Below, in pieces: positions 55,356 to 63,959 of a stretch of 64,000 bases of DNA. The notes beneath the pieces were generated by a model. The model did no database searches. It was not told where the DNA came from and worked only from the letters and a program-made list of their open reading frames with translations. The translations under genes and the position numbers were made by a program. The stretch spans positions 310,001-374,000 of the forward strand of contig NZ_OY759719.1 in NCBI RefSeq assembly GCF_963662555.1, in the 5' to 3' direction. Positions within the stretch are counted from its first letter, which is position 1. Every line of letters starts with the position of its first letter. The DNA comes from Thiomicrorhabdus sp. GTDB lineage: Bacteria > Pseudomonadota > Gammaproteobacteria > Thiomicrospirales > Thiomicrospiraceae.

Positions 55356-57521
55356 ATGATGGAGTTATTAAGTAACATTCATTTTTTAAGACCTTGGTGG
55401 TTTTTGGCTTTAATTCCGATTATTTGGATTATCTGGAAAATTTGGCAAACTAACCGAAAACAAGGTGCTTGGTATGAGGTAATCGCCCCCAAGTTCCGCC
55501 ATTTATTACTTGGAGAAAACAGCTCTTCTGGACCAACCGCCAATGAAAAAATGGGTTACATCGGTTTGATTATTGCCTGGTTTTTTGCCGTGCTTGCTCT
55601 ATCTGGACCTTGGGTTAAATCGGTTGATATTCCTGCTCAAAAATCACAACAAGGGATTGTAATAGTTTTAGATTTGTCACTTTCTATGTTGGCGGATGAC
55701 CTACCACCAAACCGTATATCCAGAGTTAAATACAAACTTACTGATTTACTTAAACAATATCCAGAGTACGCAACAGGCATGGTGGTTTATGCGGGTTCTG
55801 CCCATACAATTAGTCCAATCTCTGGTGACAACCAAACCCTGTTAGGGCTGTTACCTAGCTTAAACCCAGTAATGATGCCTAAGTTTGGCTCAAACCCTTT
55901 ACAAGGCTTAAAGTTAGCCCAAAAACTATTTGATGGTGCTCAAATCACCAATCCACATATTATTTGGATTACTGACGATATTGAAAAACAACAAATAGAA
56001 CCCATTGCCAATTGGATAGATAACCACTCTGCCAGTGTTACCCTAATGACAGTAGGCACCAGTAAAGGTGGTGTGGTTCAAATACCTAATTACGGTTTAC
56101 TGAAAGACAAAAAAGAAAAGTTAATTCTGCCAAGCGTACCTTTTAAACGATTTGCCGATTTAGCTAAAAAAACCGGGATTAAATGGGTAGAGTTAAAACC
56201 TGAAGATACCAGTGTTAAAAACCTTTTACCGCCAGACATCTCATCAACAGAAAACCAAGCTGAATCCAAAACACCTAAAGAGGTTAATCACCCTTTGGAT
56301 ATTGGGGCTTATTTCCTATTTATATTACTACCCATTGTGGCGTTTCTGTTTAGACGCGGTACTTTTTTAAGCCTTTTAGTGGTGGGGATTTTACCTTTGG
56401 GCCTACTGACACCGCAACCTAGTTATGCCATGGACTATTTAGCCGAACTGCCCTCAATGTTTAAATCTCTCGACCAACAGGGCTACCAGGCCTGGGAAAA
56501 TAAAAAATACGGTGCGGCAGAATCTCTATTTGAAAACCAGCAATGGCGAGCCAGTGCCATGTATCGACAGGGTAAATATGCTCAAGCCGCGAAGTTATTT
56601 CAATTAGACAAAAGTGCAACGGGCTATTACAACCTGGGTAATGCTCAGGCAATGAGTGGTAAGTTGGCAGAAGCCACAAAATCCTACGAAAAAGCGTTGC
56701 AACTAAATCCAAATTTTAAGCAAGCTAAAGCGAACCTTGCCGTTGTTAATAATTTGCTTACTCAACAACCCAAGCCACCTAAACTGCCTCCGCAAAATGA
56801 CAATAAGGGTCAGTCACCTGAGAATCAACAAAACCCAAAAAATACAAATCAAGACAAACAAGATTCTGAATCAAAGAAGAATAACTCACCACAAAATAAC
56901 GACAACAAAGACCAGCAAAACAACAAGCAAGATGGTCAACAAAATAATCAAAAAGAGAACCAACAACAAAACTCATCAAAAGACAGCCAGCCAAATAATG
57001 GATCTGAAAACCAAGATGGCAAACAAAACAGTCAAAATCAGCAAAATAATAACCAAAATAACGCCGATCAAGCTGGTAATAGCGGTTCTAAAAATGACCA
57101 ACAAGATCAGCAAAATGACTCTAATAAACAAAGTAGTGGTGCCCAGCCTGATAACTCTGACAATCAAGATACAAGTTCAGCTAATAACTCTTCTTCATCA
57201 ACAGACGGCTTAGGTGCCAATGATAACAACAAAGGCATAACCGAAGCTGCTAACAGTGACGGTCAATCAGGAAATGATAAAGAAGATAAACAAGCGGTTA
57301 CCCCTACTAAACTCAATGATTCACTCTCGCCGGACAATAAAAAAACAGGTGAAGGTGATGGTGGTAAACCTAATAAAAAATTATCTGAAAAAGAACAAGC
57401 TCAACAAACCTGGTTAAAACAAATTCCTGACCAACCAGGCCTGTTCTTAAAACGAAAGTTTGAATACCAATTCCAGCAAAATCCGCCTTCGGATAATGAT
57501 GCATCAGAAAAACAGTGGTAA
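55356..57521 (+). CDS. BatB/BatC-like VWA + TPR protein with Q/N-rich tail
   Basis: About 721 residues. The frame opens at 55278, but ATG at 55356 (MMELLSNIHF), 5 bp after the previous stop, is the likely start. The N-terminal part is a VWA protein with MIDAS motif LDLSLSMLADDL; membrane segments lie near both ends of it. A TPR region follows (YYNLGNAQAMSGKLAEATKSY). A roughly 150-residue Q/N/S/D-rich low-complexity linker then ends in QQTWLKQIPDQPGLFLKRKFEYQ, the usual BatC tail. BatB and BatC are often separate genes; here they are fused. Confidence 0.83.
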   Translation: MMELLSNIHFLRPWWFLALIPIIWIIWKIWQTNRKQGAWYEVIAPKFRHLLLGENSSSGPTANEKMGYIGLIIAWFFAVLALSGPWVKSVDIPAQKSQQGIVIVLDLSLSMLADDLPPNRISRVKYKLTDLLKQYPEYATGMVVYAGSAHTISPISGDNQTLLGLLPSLNPVMMPKFGSNPLQGLKLAQKLFDGAQITNPHIIWITDDIEKQQIEPIANWIDNHSASVTLMTVGTSKGGVVQIPNYGLLKDKKEKLILPSVPFKRFADLAKKTGIKWVELKPEDTSVKNLLPPDISSTENQAESKTPKEVNHPLDIGAYFLFILLPIVAFLFRRGTFLSLLVVGILPLGLLTPQPSYAMDYLAELPSMFKSLDQQGYQAWENKKYGAAESLFENQQWRASAMYRQGKYAQAAKLFQLDKSATGYYNLGNAQAMSGKLAEATKSYEKALQLNPNFKQAKANLAVVNNLLTQQPKPPKLPPQNDNKGQSPENQQNPKNTNQDKQDSESKKNNSPQNNDNKDQQNNKQDGQQNNQKENQQQNSSKDSQPNNGSENQDGKQNSQNQQNNNQNNADQAGNSGSKNDQQDQQNDSNKQSSGAQPDNSDNQDTSSANNSSSSTDGLGANDNNKGITEAANSDGQSGNDKEDKQAVTPTKLNDSLSPDNKKTGEGDGGKPNKKLSEKEQAQQTWLKQIPDQPGLFLKRKFEYQFQQNPPSDNDASEKQW

Positions 57522-57526
57522 GCGAA

Positions 57527-59251
57527 ATGAAAACATGCCCTATTTACCTAAAAGACGCCAATAAACCTAACCGTTTTGGCCTATTTAAATCTTTGCTTTT
57601 AATGCTCTGGCTTATGTTATTTAGCCAGTTTGCCTTAGCCAATAGTATTAGCATAAAAACCGATCGACAAACGGTTGAAATGGGTGACGTCATTACTTTA
57701 TCCATTCAAACTGACTTTCAGGCTAAGGGCAAGGAACTTGATTTAGACGAACTTAAAAAACAGTTTGATGTCATTAACCAACAGCAAAGTAATCAAATTC
57801 AGATTATTAATGGTAAATACTCTTCATTTACCTTGTGGCAAGTGCAAATTTTACCTAAACAAGTTGGTAAATTAACCATTCCGGCTTTTACTATTGATGG
57901 CGTAAAAAGTAAGCCCTATACAATCACCGTAAAAAAAGCGGAATACGTTGATGGTAACCCACCCTATTTCTTAGAAGCAGAAACTGATAAAAAACAGGTT
58001 CATGTTCAAGAACAGTTTATCTACACCCTGCGTTTTTATCATAAAGGAAGCCTAATTAACGGTAATATTCGCCCGCCTGAATTTAATAATGCGTTAATTG
58101 AGTCTTTAAAAGAGCAGTCGGTATTTGGTAAAACCATTAACGGTCAGCAATATACGGTCTATGAATGGCAATATGCTGTGTTTCCGCAGGCAAGTGGTCA
58201 ATTAAAAATAGCAGGACCTACCTTTACTGGTTTAATTCACTTAAGAGGCAAACAAAAAGGCGTACAGGCGAATTCTAAACCTATTGTCATCAATGTGCTG
58301 CCTGCAGAAAAAAGCACGGCCTCATATTGGTTACCTGCTGAACAGGTTACCCTGAATCAAAAATGGGAGGACATGCCTAAAGATATACAAGTGGGTGATA
58401 GTTTACGCCGTGTCATTACTCTCACGGCTAAAGGATTAAAAGCCTCTCAACTACCCGCAATTAGTAGTCAAAATGGCAAAGACTTCAAAATATATGCAGA
58501 CGAAGCCAAATCAAGTCAAAGCCTTTCTGAAGAAGGGGTACAAAGCGTTAAGGTGATTAGTCAGGCAATTATTCCCACCAAACCAGGCACTATTCATTTA
58601 CCCGATATCAATATTACCTGGTGGAATACCAAAACCCATAAGTTTGAAAATGCGGTTTTAAAAAGCAAACCTTTAACCGTTTGGCCTGCTGAAAATGATC
58701 AAAATAAAGCCATTCCTAAACCAACTGGATTGACTCAAAATAGCCAAACTACTGCTGTAAATAACAGTCAAGGTACTGCTAAGTATATGCCTAAATCAAA
58801 CAATGGTTTAGATGAATCGCCCTCTACTCCTGTTTGGATATGGCTAATTATTGTGTCTGTTTTAGTTTCTATATGGTTAATTACTTTGCTGTTATTGTTA
58901 CGCACCCGTAAGCAAATTAAAGAGCTTCAAAACCAACCTATGGTTGCGGTCAGTACCCAACCAGCCACTCAGCATACATTTAATAACAAATGGTGTGATT
59001 TGCCTCTACCTGAGTTTTATAAAGAACTATTACGCCAATTGCATGAAGACTTTAATATTAAGAGTGTTGATGCCATAACCAATGAACCATTAAGAAAAGC
59101 CATCTTTAATCTAGAGGCTCATCTTTTTGCCGGCCAAGAGTTGCAATATAAAACCCAACAAACTATTTGTGATCATTGGGCATCAATGGTGACAGAAACA
59201 AATACAGCCAACAAAAAACAAGAAGAGTTAAACTCACTCTATAACAATTAG
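57527..59251 (+). CDS. BatD-like oxygen-tolerance protein
   Basis: About 574 residues. ATG at 57527 begins MKTCPIYL; a GTG four codons earlier overlaps the previous gene and is less likely. A signal (about 24-38, LMLWLMLFSQFALA) ends before NSISIKTDRQTVEMGDVITLSI, the BatD start. Two or three beta-sandwich parts follow, then a membrane segment (about 440-465) and a cytoplasmic tail. It closes the moxR-DUF58-DUF4381-VWA-VWA/TPR operon and fits BatD by position and fold. Confidence 0.82.
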   Translation: MKTCPIYLKDANKPNRFGLFKSLLLMLWLMLFSQFALANSISIKTDRQTVEMGDVITLSIQTDFQAKGKELDLDELKKQFDVINQQQSNQIQIINGKYSSFTLWQVQILPKQVGKLTIPAFTIDGVKSKPYTITVKKAEYVDGNPPYFLEAETDKKQVHVQEQFIYTLRFYHKGSLINGNIRPPEFNNALIESLKEQSVFGKTINGQQYTVYEWQYAVFPQASGQLKIAGPTFTGLIHLRGKQKGVQANSKPIVINVLPAEKSTASYWLPAEQVTLNQKWEDMPKDIQVGDSLRRVITLTAKGLKASQLPAISSQNGKDFKIYADEAKSSQSLSEEGVQSVKVISQAIIPTKPGTIHLPDINITWWNTKTHKFENAVLKSKPLTVWPAENDQNKAIPKPTGLTQNSQTTAVNNSQGTAKYMPKSNNGLDESPSTPVWIWLIIVSVLVSIWLITLLLLLRTRKQIKELQNQPMVAVSTQPATQHTFNNKWCDLPLPEFYKELLRQLHEDFNIKSVDAITNEPLRKAIFNLEAHLFAGQELQYKTQQTICDHWASMVTETNTANKKQEELNSLYNN

Positions 59252-59374
59252 CTTATTGAATATTGAATTGCTGAATATAAATTTGTTGGACATAAATCCG
59301 CTGAAGTTTTGCTCGTTTTTAAAACTTCGCTGAGTATTCATATCCTTTACTTACATAACCCTCATTCAGTTTTT

Positions 59375-59425
59375 AATCAATTTACCAAGCCTTTATACCC
59401 TCTTGCAGGGTGTGGTAAATTGATT
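59375..59425 (+). repeat. REP-like hairpin repeat, copy D
   Basis: AATCAATTTACCA (59375-59387) pairs perfectly with TGGTAAATTGATT (59413-59425), and ACCCT/AGGGT adds an inner stem around a CTTGC loop. It aligns with 37219-37259 (TTTACCARGCCTTTATACCC...AGGGT). It lies after the Bat operon. Confidence 0.75.
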
Positions 59426-59457
59426 ATTAACGACTCTAAAACAATCCCATATAAACT

Positions 59458-59485
59458 AAAAAGCACTCATATGTGAGTGCTTTTT
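59458..59485. terminator. Bidirectional terminator between batD and aas
   Basis: AAAAAGCACTCA (59458-59469) and TGAGTGCTTTTT (59474-59485) pair perfectly around TATG, between convergent genes. Confidence 0.88.
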
Positions 59486-59527
59486 AATTAAATCACAAGC
59501 AGTAGTAGCTGCTGATGTTCCTTACCG

Positions 59528-61690
59528 CTAACTTGTAAAATGTCTTTCTGCAATTTTTTGAACTTCAGGGTAATTGGTTTTACCCGTTCCTAAAATAGGA
59601 ACTTGCTCTACCAAAATAACGGTTTTAGGAATCATTAAATCTGATACCTGCTTTTCTTTAGCGGCATCTGTGACGGTTTTACGGCTCAAGGTAACGTCAT
59701 CTGTTACTAAGACTAATTGCTCGCCTTTACGCTCATCTGGTACCGCTACAACAACGTGATGCCCTTCTGGGCTAGCCAAGTTAATATAGGTTTCAACTGC
59801 GGTTAAAGAGACCATCTCACCAGCAATCTTGGCAAAACGTTTGGCACGGCCTTTAATCCATACGTAGCCATCTTCATCTACATCCACAATATCGCCGGTA
59901 TCATGCCAACCATCTAATGGCGGTTGCACAATCCCTGGTTGGTCAGGAAGTAGATATCCCAACATAATATTAGGACCCTTAACATGCAAGCGTCCGCCTT
60001 CTTCGATGCCTGGTATAGGTTCAAGACGATGTTCTATAGCTGGCACAAACTGCCCTACCGAACCATGCTTATAACCCATTGGAGTATTTACCGCTAATAC
60101 TGGTGTGGTTTCTGTTACGCCGTAACCTTCAAAGATTGGTTTGTGATATTTATTAGCGTAAAGTTCACGAGTTTCAGGACGTAGTCTTTCCGCACCTGCC
60201 ACCATTGCTTTAATACTGTAAAAATCAAATGGATCTGCTTTACGTGCATAACCACTGTAAAAAGTATCTGTACCAAAAATAAAGGTTGAGTTGGTTTGAT
60301 ACACCATCTCAGGCACTACACCATAATGAACTGGTGACGGGTATAAAAAGACCTTTGAACCTTTTAAAATCGGCCACAATAACCCTGCAGTTAAACCAAA
60401 ACAATGAAAGGTGGGTAAAGCATTAAAAATCTTATCGTAAGAATACACATGAAACACCGCATGGATTTGCTCAATGTTATTGATGATATTACCATGCGAT
60501 AACACTACCCCTTTTGGTACTCCCTCTGAACCAGAGGTAAACAGAACAACCGCTTCGCTATCAAAAGCACTTTTATATCCTTTTAGGAGGGTTGGTGGAG
60601 TGACCAGGCCTGCTAATTTTGAAAACAAACCAATTTGAGTACGAACATCTTCTAAATATAAGAAGTTAACTTTAGCCGATAAACCTTCTATCAAGCTTTC
60701 AATCTCAAAAGCTTCCACAAACTTTTTAGAAGTGACAATAGTTTGTAATTCCGCAGTTTCGCAAGCCGATTCAATTGCCGCTTGACCCGCGGTAAAGTTA
60801 ATCATCGCAGGTACATAACCATAGGCTTGTAATGCAAAAAAGCTGGCCGGCATTCCTGAAACATTGGGCAACATAAGACCAACACGCTTTTGCCCTTTTA
60901 GGTTTTTATGCAACGCTTTACCCAAAATTACAGAAGCTTGAGTCATCTTTTTTAAACTCAGTTTTTGGTCGTTAATATCTTCAATACAAATATCTTTTGC
61001 CCAAAAACGTTTTTTAGCTTCAACCAAACTCGCAAATAAAGAGTGCTCTACCACCCCTGCATAAAAACTGGCATCGCGTAGTAAATTAAAAACAACTTGT
61101 TTGTAATGTTGATGCTTTTCGTGACTTTTAAGCGATTTTTCTACCGAGATTGTGGTGTGCGGCTGTATATGCAACTGTATTTTGGGAAACCACATACGTT
61201 TTATAAACGCGAACTTTGTGCCATCTAAGTAAGAGAAATGACTATAAACCGCGCCGCTAATATAAACGGTTAACACTGCGGAATTGGTTTTGTCTGCAAT
61301 CAGTCCTGTGCCCTCATATACTTTCATTAAAGAGCCGTTGGTGGTGATTCGCCCTTCAGGAAAAATCATGCATTGATTATTTTTTTTAAGCTCATCAATC
61401 ATATGTTTTGCGGCGTAAGGACTATGAATGTCAACTTTAAAAAAGTGAATCATCGACAAAATAAAACGTTCATGCCATTTTTTGGTGTGAGAAGTATCCA
61501 CCATAAAGGTAGTTTCACCAGGGATAAATAGATCTAGCAAAGGTCCATCTAATAAAGAAACATGGTTGGCAATAATTAAAATGGGTCGTCCACTGTCTAA
61601 TGCTTGCTGATAGTTTTGCAAACCTTTTACCTCTACTCGGTAAAGCAGTTTGAACAATATTTTTGCAATAAATTTAAACAACCATTTCAT
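59528..61690 (-). CDS. aas: Bifunctional acyl-ACP synthetase / 2-acyl-GPE acyltransferase (Aas)
   Basis: A 720-residue fusion, the same length as E. coli Aas. The N-terminal PlsC-type acyltransferase has the catalytic NHVSLLD (about 42-48) and FPEGR. The C-terminal half is an AMP-binding acyl-activating enzyme with VLFTSGSEGVPKGVVLSH and GYGVTETTPVLAVN. It reacylates lysophosphatidylethanolamine brought in by LplT, the gene just upstream (135 bp away, same strand). A partial palindrome (60603) lies inside the gene. Confidence 0.9.
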   Translation of the reverse strand: MKWLFKFIAKILFKLLYRVEVKGLQNYQQALDSGRPILIIANHVSLLDGPLLDLFIPGETTFMVDTSHTKKWHERFILSMIHFFKVDIHSPYAAKHMIDELKKNNQCMIFPEGRITTNGSLMKVYEGTGLIADKTNSAVLTVYISGAVYSHFSYLDGTKFAFIKRMWFPKIQLHIQPHTTISVEKSLKSHEKHQHYKQVVFNLLRDASFYAGVVEHSLFASLVEAKKRFWAKDICIEDINDQKLSLKKMTQASVILGKALHKNLKGQKRVGLMLPNVSGMPASFFALQAYGYVPAMINFTAGQAAIESACETAELQTIVTSKKFVEAFEIESLIEGLSAKVNFLYLEDVRTQIGLFSKLAGLVTPPTLLKGYKSAFDSEAVVLFTSGSEGVPKGVVLSHGNIINNIEQIHAVFHVYSYDKIFNALPTFHCFGLTAGLLWPILKGSKVFLYPSPVHYGVVPEMVYQTNSTFIFGTDTFYSGYARKADPFDFYSIKAMVAGAERLRPETRELYANKYHKPIFEGYGVTETTPVLAVNTPMGYKHGSVGQFVPAIEHRLEPIPGIEEGGRLHVKGPNIMLGYLLPDQPGIVQPPLDGWHDTGDIVDVDEDGYVWIKGRAKRFAKIAGEMVSLTAVETYINLASPEGHHVVVAVPDERKGEQLVLVTDDVTLSRKTVTDAAKEKQVSDLMIPKTVILVEQVPILGTGKTNYPEVQKIAERHFTS

Positions 61691-61825
61691 ATATTTTTCC
61701 TACTCTTACTATCATAGCCAATCGCAAACTTTTAACCTGCAGCTACTTTGGCCATTTACATTTTGGCTCACCAGGGCCTATTTTTTAATTTTAAGGGGGT
61801 AAAACAAGCTCTTATACCGATGCAA

Positions 61826-63157
61826 TTAAGACCAAGGTTCACTTGCTTTTAAACGATTTCTATACAGTACAATTGCCACAAAAACATTAAGAAAGGCAAG
61901 TATGCTAAACATCTCTAATAAACTCAAAGAGAAAGCAAAACCTAGCATAATTAATATAGCTGAAACCACCATTAACAGTGCATTTACGATGTTGTTTACG
62001 GCGACTATTCTAGCACGGACGGCGATCGGGGTATGTGTTTGCAATATGGTATAAAGCGGCACAATATACATTCCACCTAACACCGCAAGTATAAATAAAA
62101 AAACCAGAGATAAATTTGCTGGCCACAATGTAATAAACTGAGCAATTGTTAATAAGGTTTCATGTGAAACATTTTGCTCATGTACAACACCTGAATGAAT
62201 TGCAAAAATACTCCAAACAGTCAGCAACAACATGGCCGACATACCTAATATCATGCCCCAATGCCATTTTATCGTGGCGTGAACAGGCATTAATTTGCCA
62301 ACCAAGCCAGAACCTATAGCAATGCCCACTGAGAACAAAGTTAAAAACAGCATCACCACTTTATCATTAGCGTATAAGTCATATTTTACTAAGGCTGGTA
62401 TTTGACTGAGCATCACTGCACCAATAAACCAAAACCACGAAATTGCCAGCACTGAAAAAAACGCCGTTTTATGGGTATGGCTCTCTTTAACCACTTGATA
62501 GGTACTAGAGAACCTGTTCCAGTTAATCACTAACTGCTTATCAAATTGCTTACTCTCAGCTATTAATAAACTAAACAGATAACCTATAACAGAAACCAAA
62601 ATTACCAGGCTTGCCATAATCCATAAACCGCCATCTAATAAAACACCCAGGCCTCCTAAAATAGTCCCTATTAAAATAGCAATAAAAGTGGAGCCACTAA
62701 ACAATCCATTACCTTTAATAAGCCTCTTTTCATCTAATATTTCAGGCAATATCGAGTATTTAATTGGCCCAAAAAAGGCCGATTGAGTACCCATCAAAAA
62801 TAGTGTAATAAACAGTAACCATAGGTTTTGGCTAAGCAAAGCCAAACCGCCTATCAGCATAATTAAAATCTCAGCGAGTTTAATTTTTTTAATAAGAACA
62901 CTTTTAGGATATCTGTCTGCAATTTGCCCAGCAAAAGCAGAGAAAATAAAGAAAGGTAAAATAAATAGGCCTGCTGCTAAGGTAATTAACAAGCCTGTAT
63001 CTACAGCACTATTGGTAAGTTTGAAGGTGATGAGCATCACCATAGCATTTTTATAAAGATTATCATTGAAAGCACCTAAAAATTGCACCCAAAATAGTGG
63101 GTAAAAGCTTCTATTTAATAATAAGCATCGTTGCTTTTTTTTAGGTGTATCAATCAT
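61826..63157 (-). CDS. lplT: Lysophospholipid transporter LplT (MFS)
   Basis: A 443-residue major facilitator with 11-12 membrane segments. The start FYPLFWVQFLGAFNDNLYKNAMVMLITF and GTQSAFFGPIKYSILPEIL are strong LplT signatures. It flips lysophospholipid across the inner membrane for re-acylation by Aas. E. coli fuses or pairs these functions in an lplT-aas operon; here they are separate adjacent genes. The protein is about 45 residues longer than E. coli LplT, mostly at its ends and loops. A parS-like site (62156) lies in the gene. Confidence 0.88.
   Translation of the reverse strand: MIDTPKKKQRCLLLNRSFYPLFWVQFLGAFNDNLYKNAMVMLITFKLTNSAVDTGLLITLAAGLFILPFFIFSAFAGQIADRYPKSVLIKKIKLAEILIMLIGGLALLSQNLWLLFITLFLMGTQSAFFGPIKYSILPEILDEKRLIKGNGLFSGSTFIAILIGTILGGLGVLLDGGLWIMASLVILVSVIGYLFSLLIAESKQFDKQLVINWNRFSSTYQVVKESHTHKTAFFSVLAISWFWFIGAVMLSQIPALVKYDLYANDKVVMLFLTLFSVGIAIGSGLVGKLMPVHATIKWHWGMILGMSAMLLLTVWSIFAIHSGVVHEQNVSHETLLTIAQFITLWPANLSLVFLFILAVLGGMYIVPLYTILQTHTPIAVRARIVAVNNIVNALLMVVSAILIMLGFAFSLSLLEMFSILAFLNVFVAIVLYRNRLKASEPWS
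62156..62171. other. parS-like site, 14 of 16 match, inside lplT
   Basis: GGTTTCATGTGAAACA differs from parS consensus in the first base and in the central C (CATGTG for CACGTG). The central change may weaken ParB binding. Confidence 0.35.
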
Positions 63158-63249
63158 TTAATCAATTCATTTCGTAAAATTCAGGTTAGTTTAACTCATA
63201 TCTCCTATGTGATATATCCAAAATCACAGCGTCACTTTATTGATAACTC

Positions 63250-63957
63250 TTAAATTTTGATATAGTTCCAACCAGAATTTAGCCTTTCTACTACAGCGTC
63301 AATAGCAGGTTTATCATGCTGAACTTGCGGCAAAAGTTTCATTGGCTTACCCCTGTTTTTAGCACGTTCTAAAGTTCTTTTGCATGCAAATAACGTTAAA
63401 TTAGGGTATTTACTCATAAGGTGTACTAACTTTTTACTATTGGGGTTATCTACTTCTAACAACTCAACTCCCTTGTGGTTGGAGATAAGATCAACCCTAA
63501 CATTTGGATCCGAATCCGTAAGTAAGCTTTCAAGCTCTTTAATCGCTTGGAGCTCTTTTTCAGGTAAGTCAGAATCTAAATGTACTAAATAATTGGCCGA
63601 ACCTTCTGCTACTGATTTATGCATAAAAGGTGAATCTGCCACACTATTTACCATATATATCTTTAAAGCACCTGCCCCAAGTAACAAACCTAAAATAAGC
63701 GATGCAACCGCAGTTTTTGGTGCTGACCAGCTTTTGGTTTGTCTGTTTTCAAATACGTTAGATTTAGTATTTTTTGGCTTAGGGATATTCTCTGTATAAA
63801 CTAAAGACACTTTAGTTTTAACCTGATTAAGCTCGTCTAAATGCTCTTTAAGTTTTTTATCTACTGCAATAGCCGCTTCTACTTCTGCTGACTCTTCACG
63901 ACTCAACTCTCCGTCTAAATACGCGTGTAAATGATAGGTTTCAATAGAATGTTTCAT
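63250..63957 (-). CDS. Membrane anti-sigma-like protein fused to a DsrE-like domain
   Basis: A 235-residue protein. Residues 1-50 (HLHAYLDGELSREESAEVEAAI) resemble the N-terminal sigma-binding part of anti-sigma factors without the zinc-finger cysteines. A membrane segment is at about 82-103 (TAVASLILGLLLGAGALKIYM). Residues about 121-235 (YLVHLDSDLPEKELQAIKELESLL, NHKGVELLEV, LTLFACKRTLER, DAVVERLNSGWNYIKI) match a DsrE-like domain, with Cys192 in the usual cysteine place. The orientation would put the DsrE-like part in the periplasm. An ORF ending 2 bp before its ATG may be the sigma factor. Function of the fusion is inferred. Confidence 0.7.
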   Translation of the reverse strand: MKHSIETYHLHAYLDGELSREESAEVEAAIAVDKKLKEHLDELNQVKTKVSLVYTENIPKPKNTKSNVFENRQTKSWSAPKTAVASLILGLLLGAGALKIYMVNSVADSPFMHKSVAEGSANYLVHLDSDLPEKELQAIKELESLLTDSDPNVRVDLISNHKGVELLEVDNPNSKKLVHLMSKYPNLTLFACKRTLERAKNRGKPMKLLPQVQHDKPAIDAVVERLNSGWNYIKI

Positions 63958-63959
63958 CT

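Noticed and set aside
56737..57213. A 158-codon plus-strand ORF rich in K, T and I inside the BatB/BatC-like gene
   Set aside because: It is the alternative frame of the Q/N-rich (CAA/AAT-rich) linker; the frame with VWA and TPR domains is clearly the real one.
60443..60458. ACACATGAAACACC in aas as another parS-like site
   Set aside because: Only about 11 of 16 positions match, which is expected by chance.
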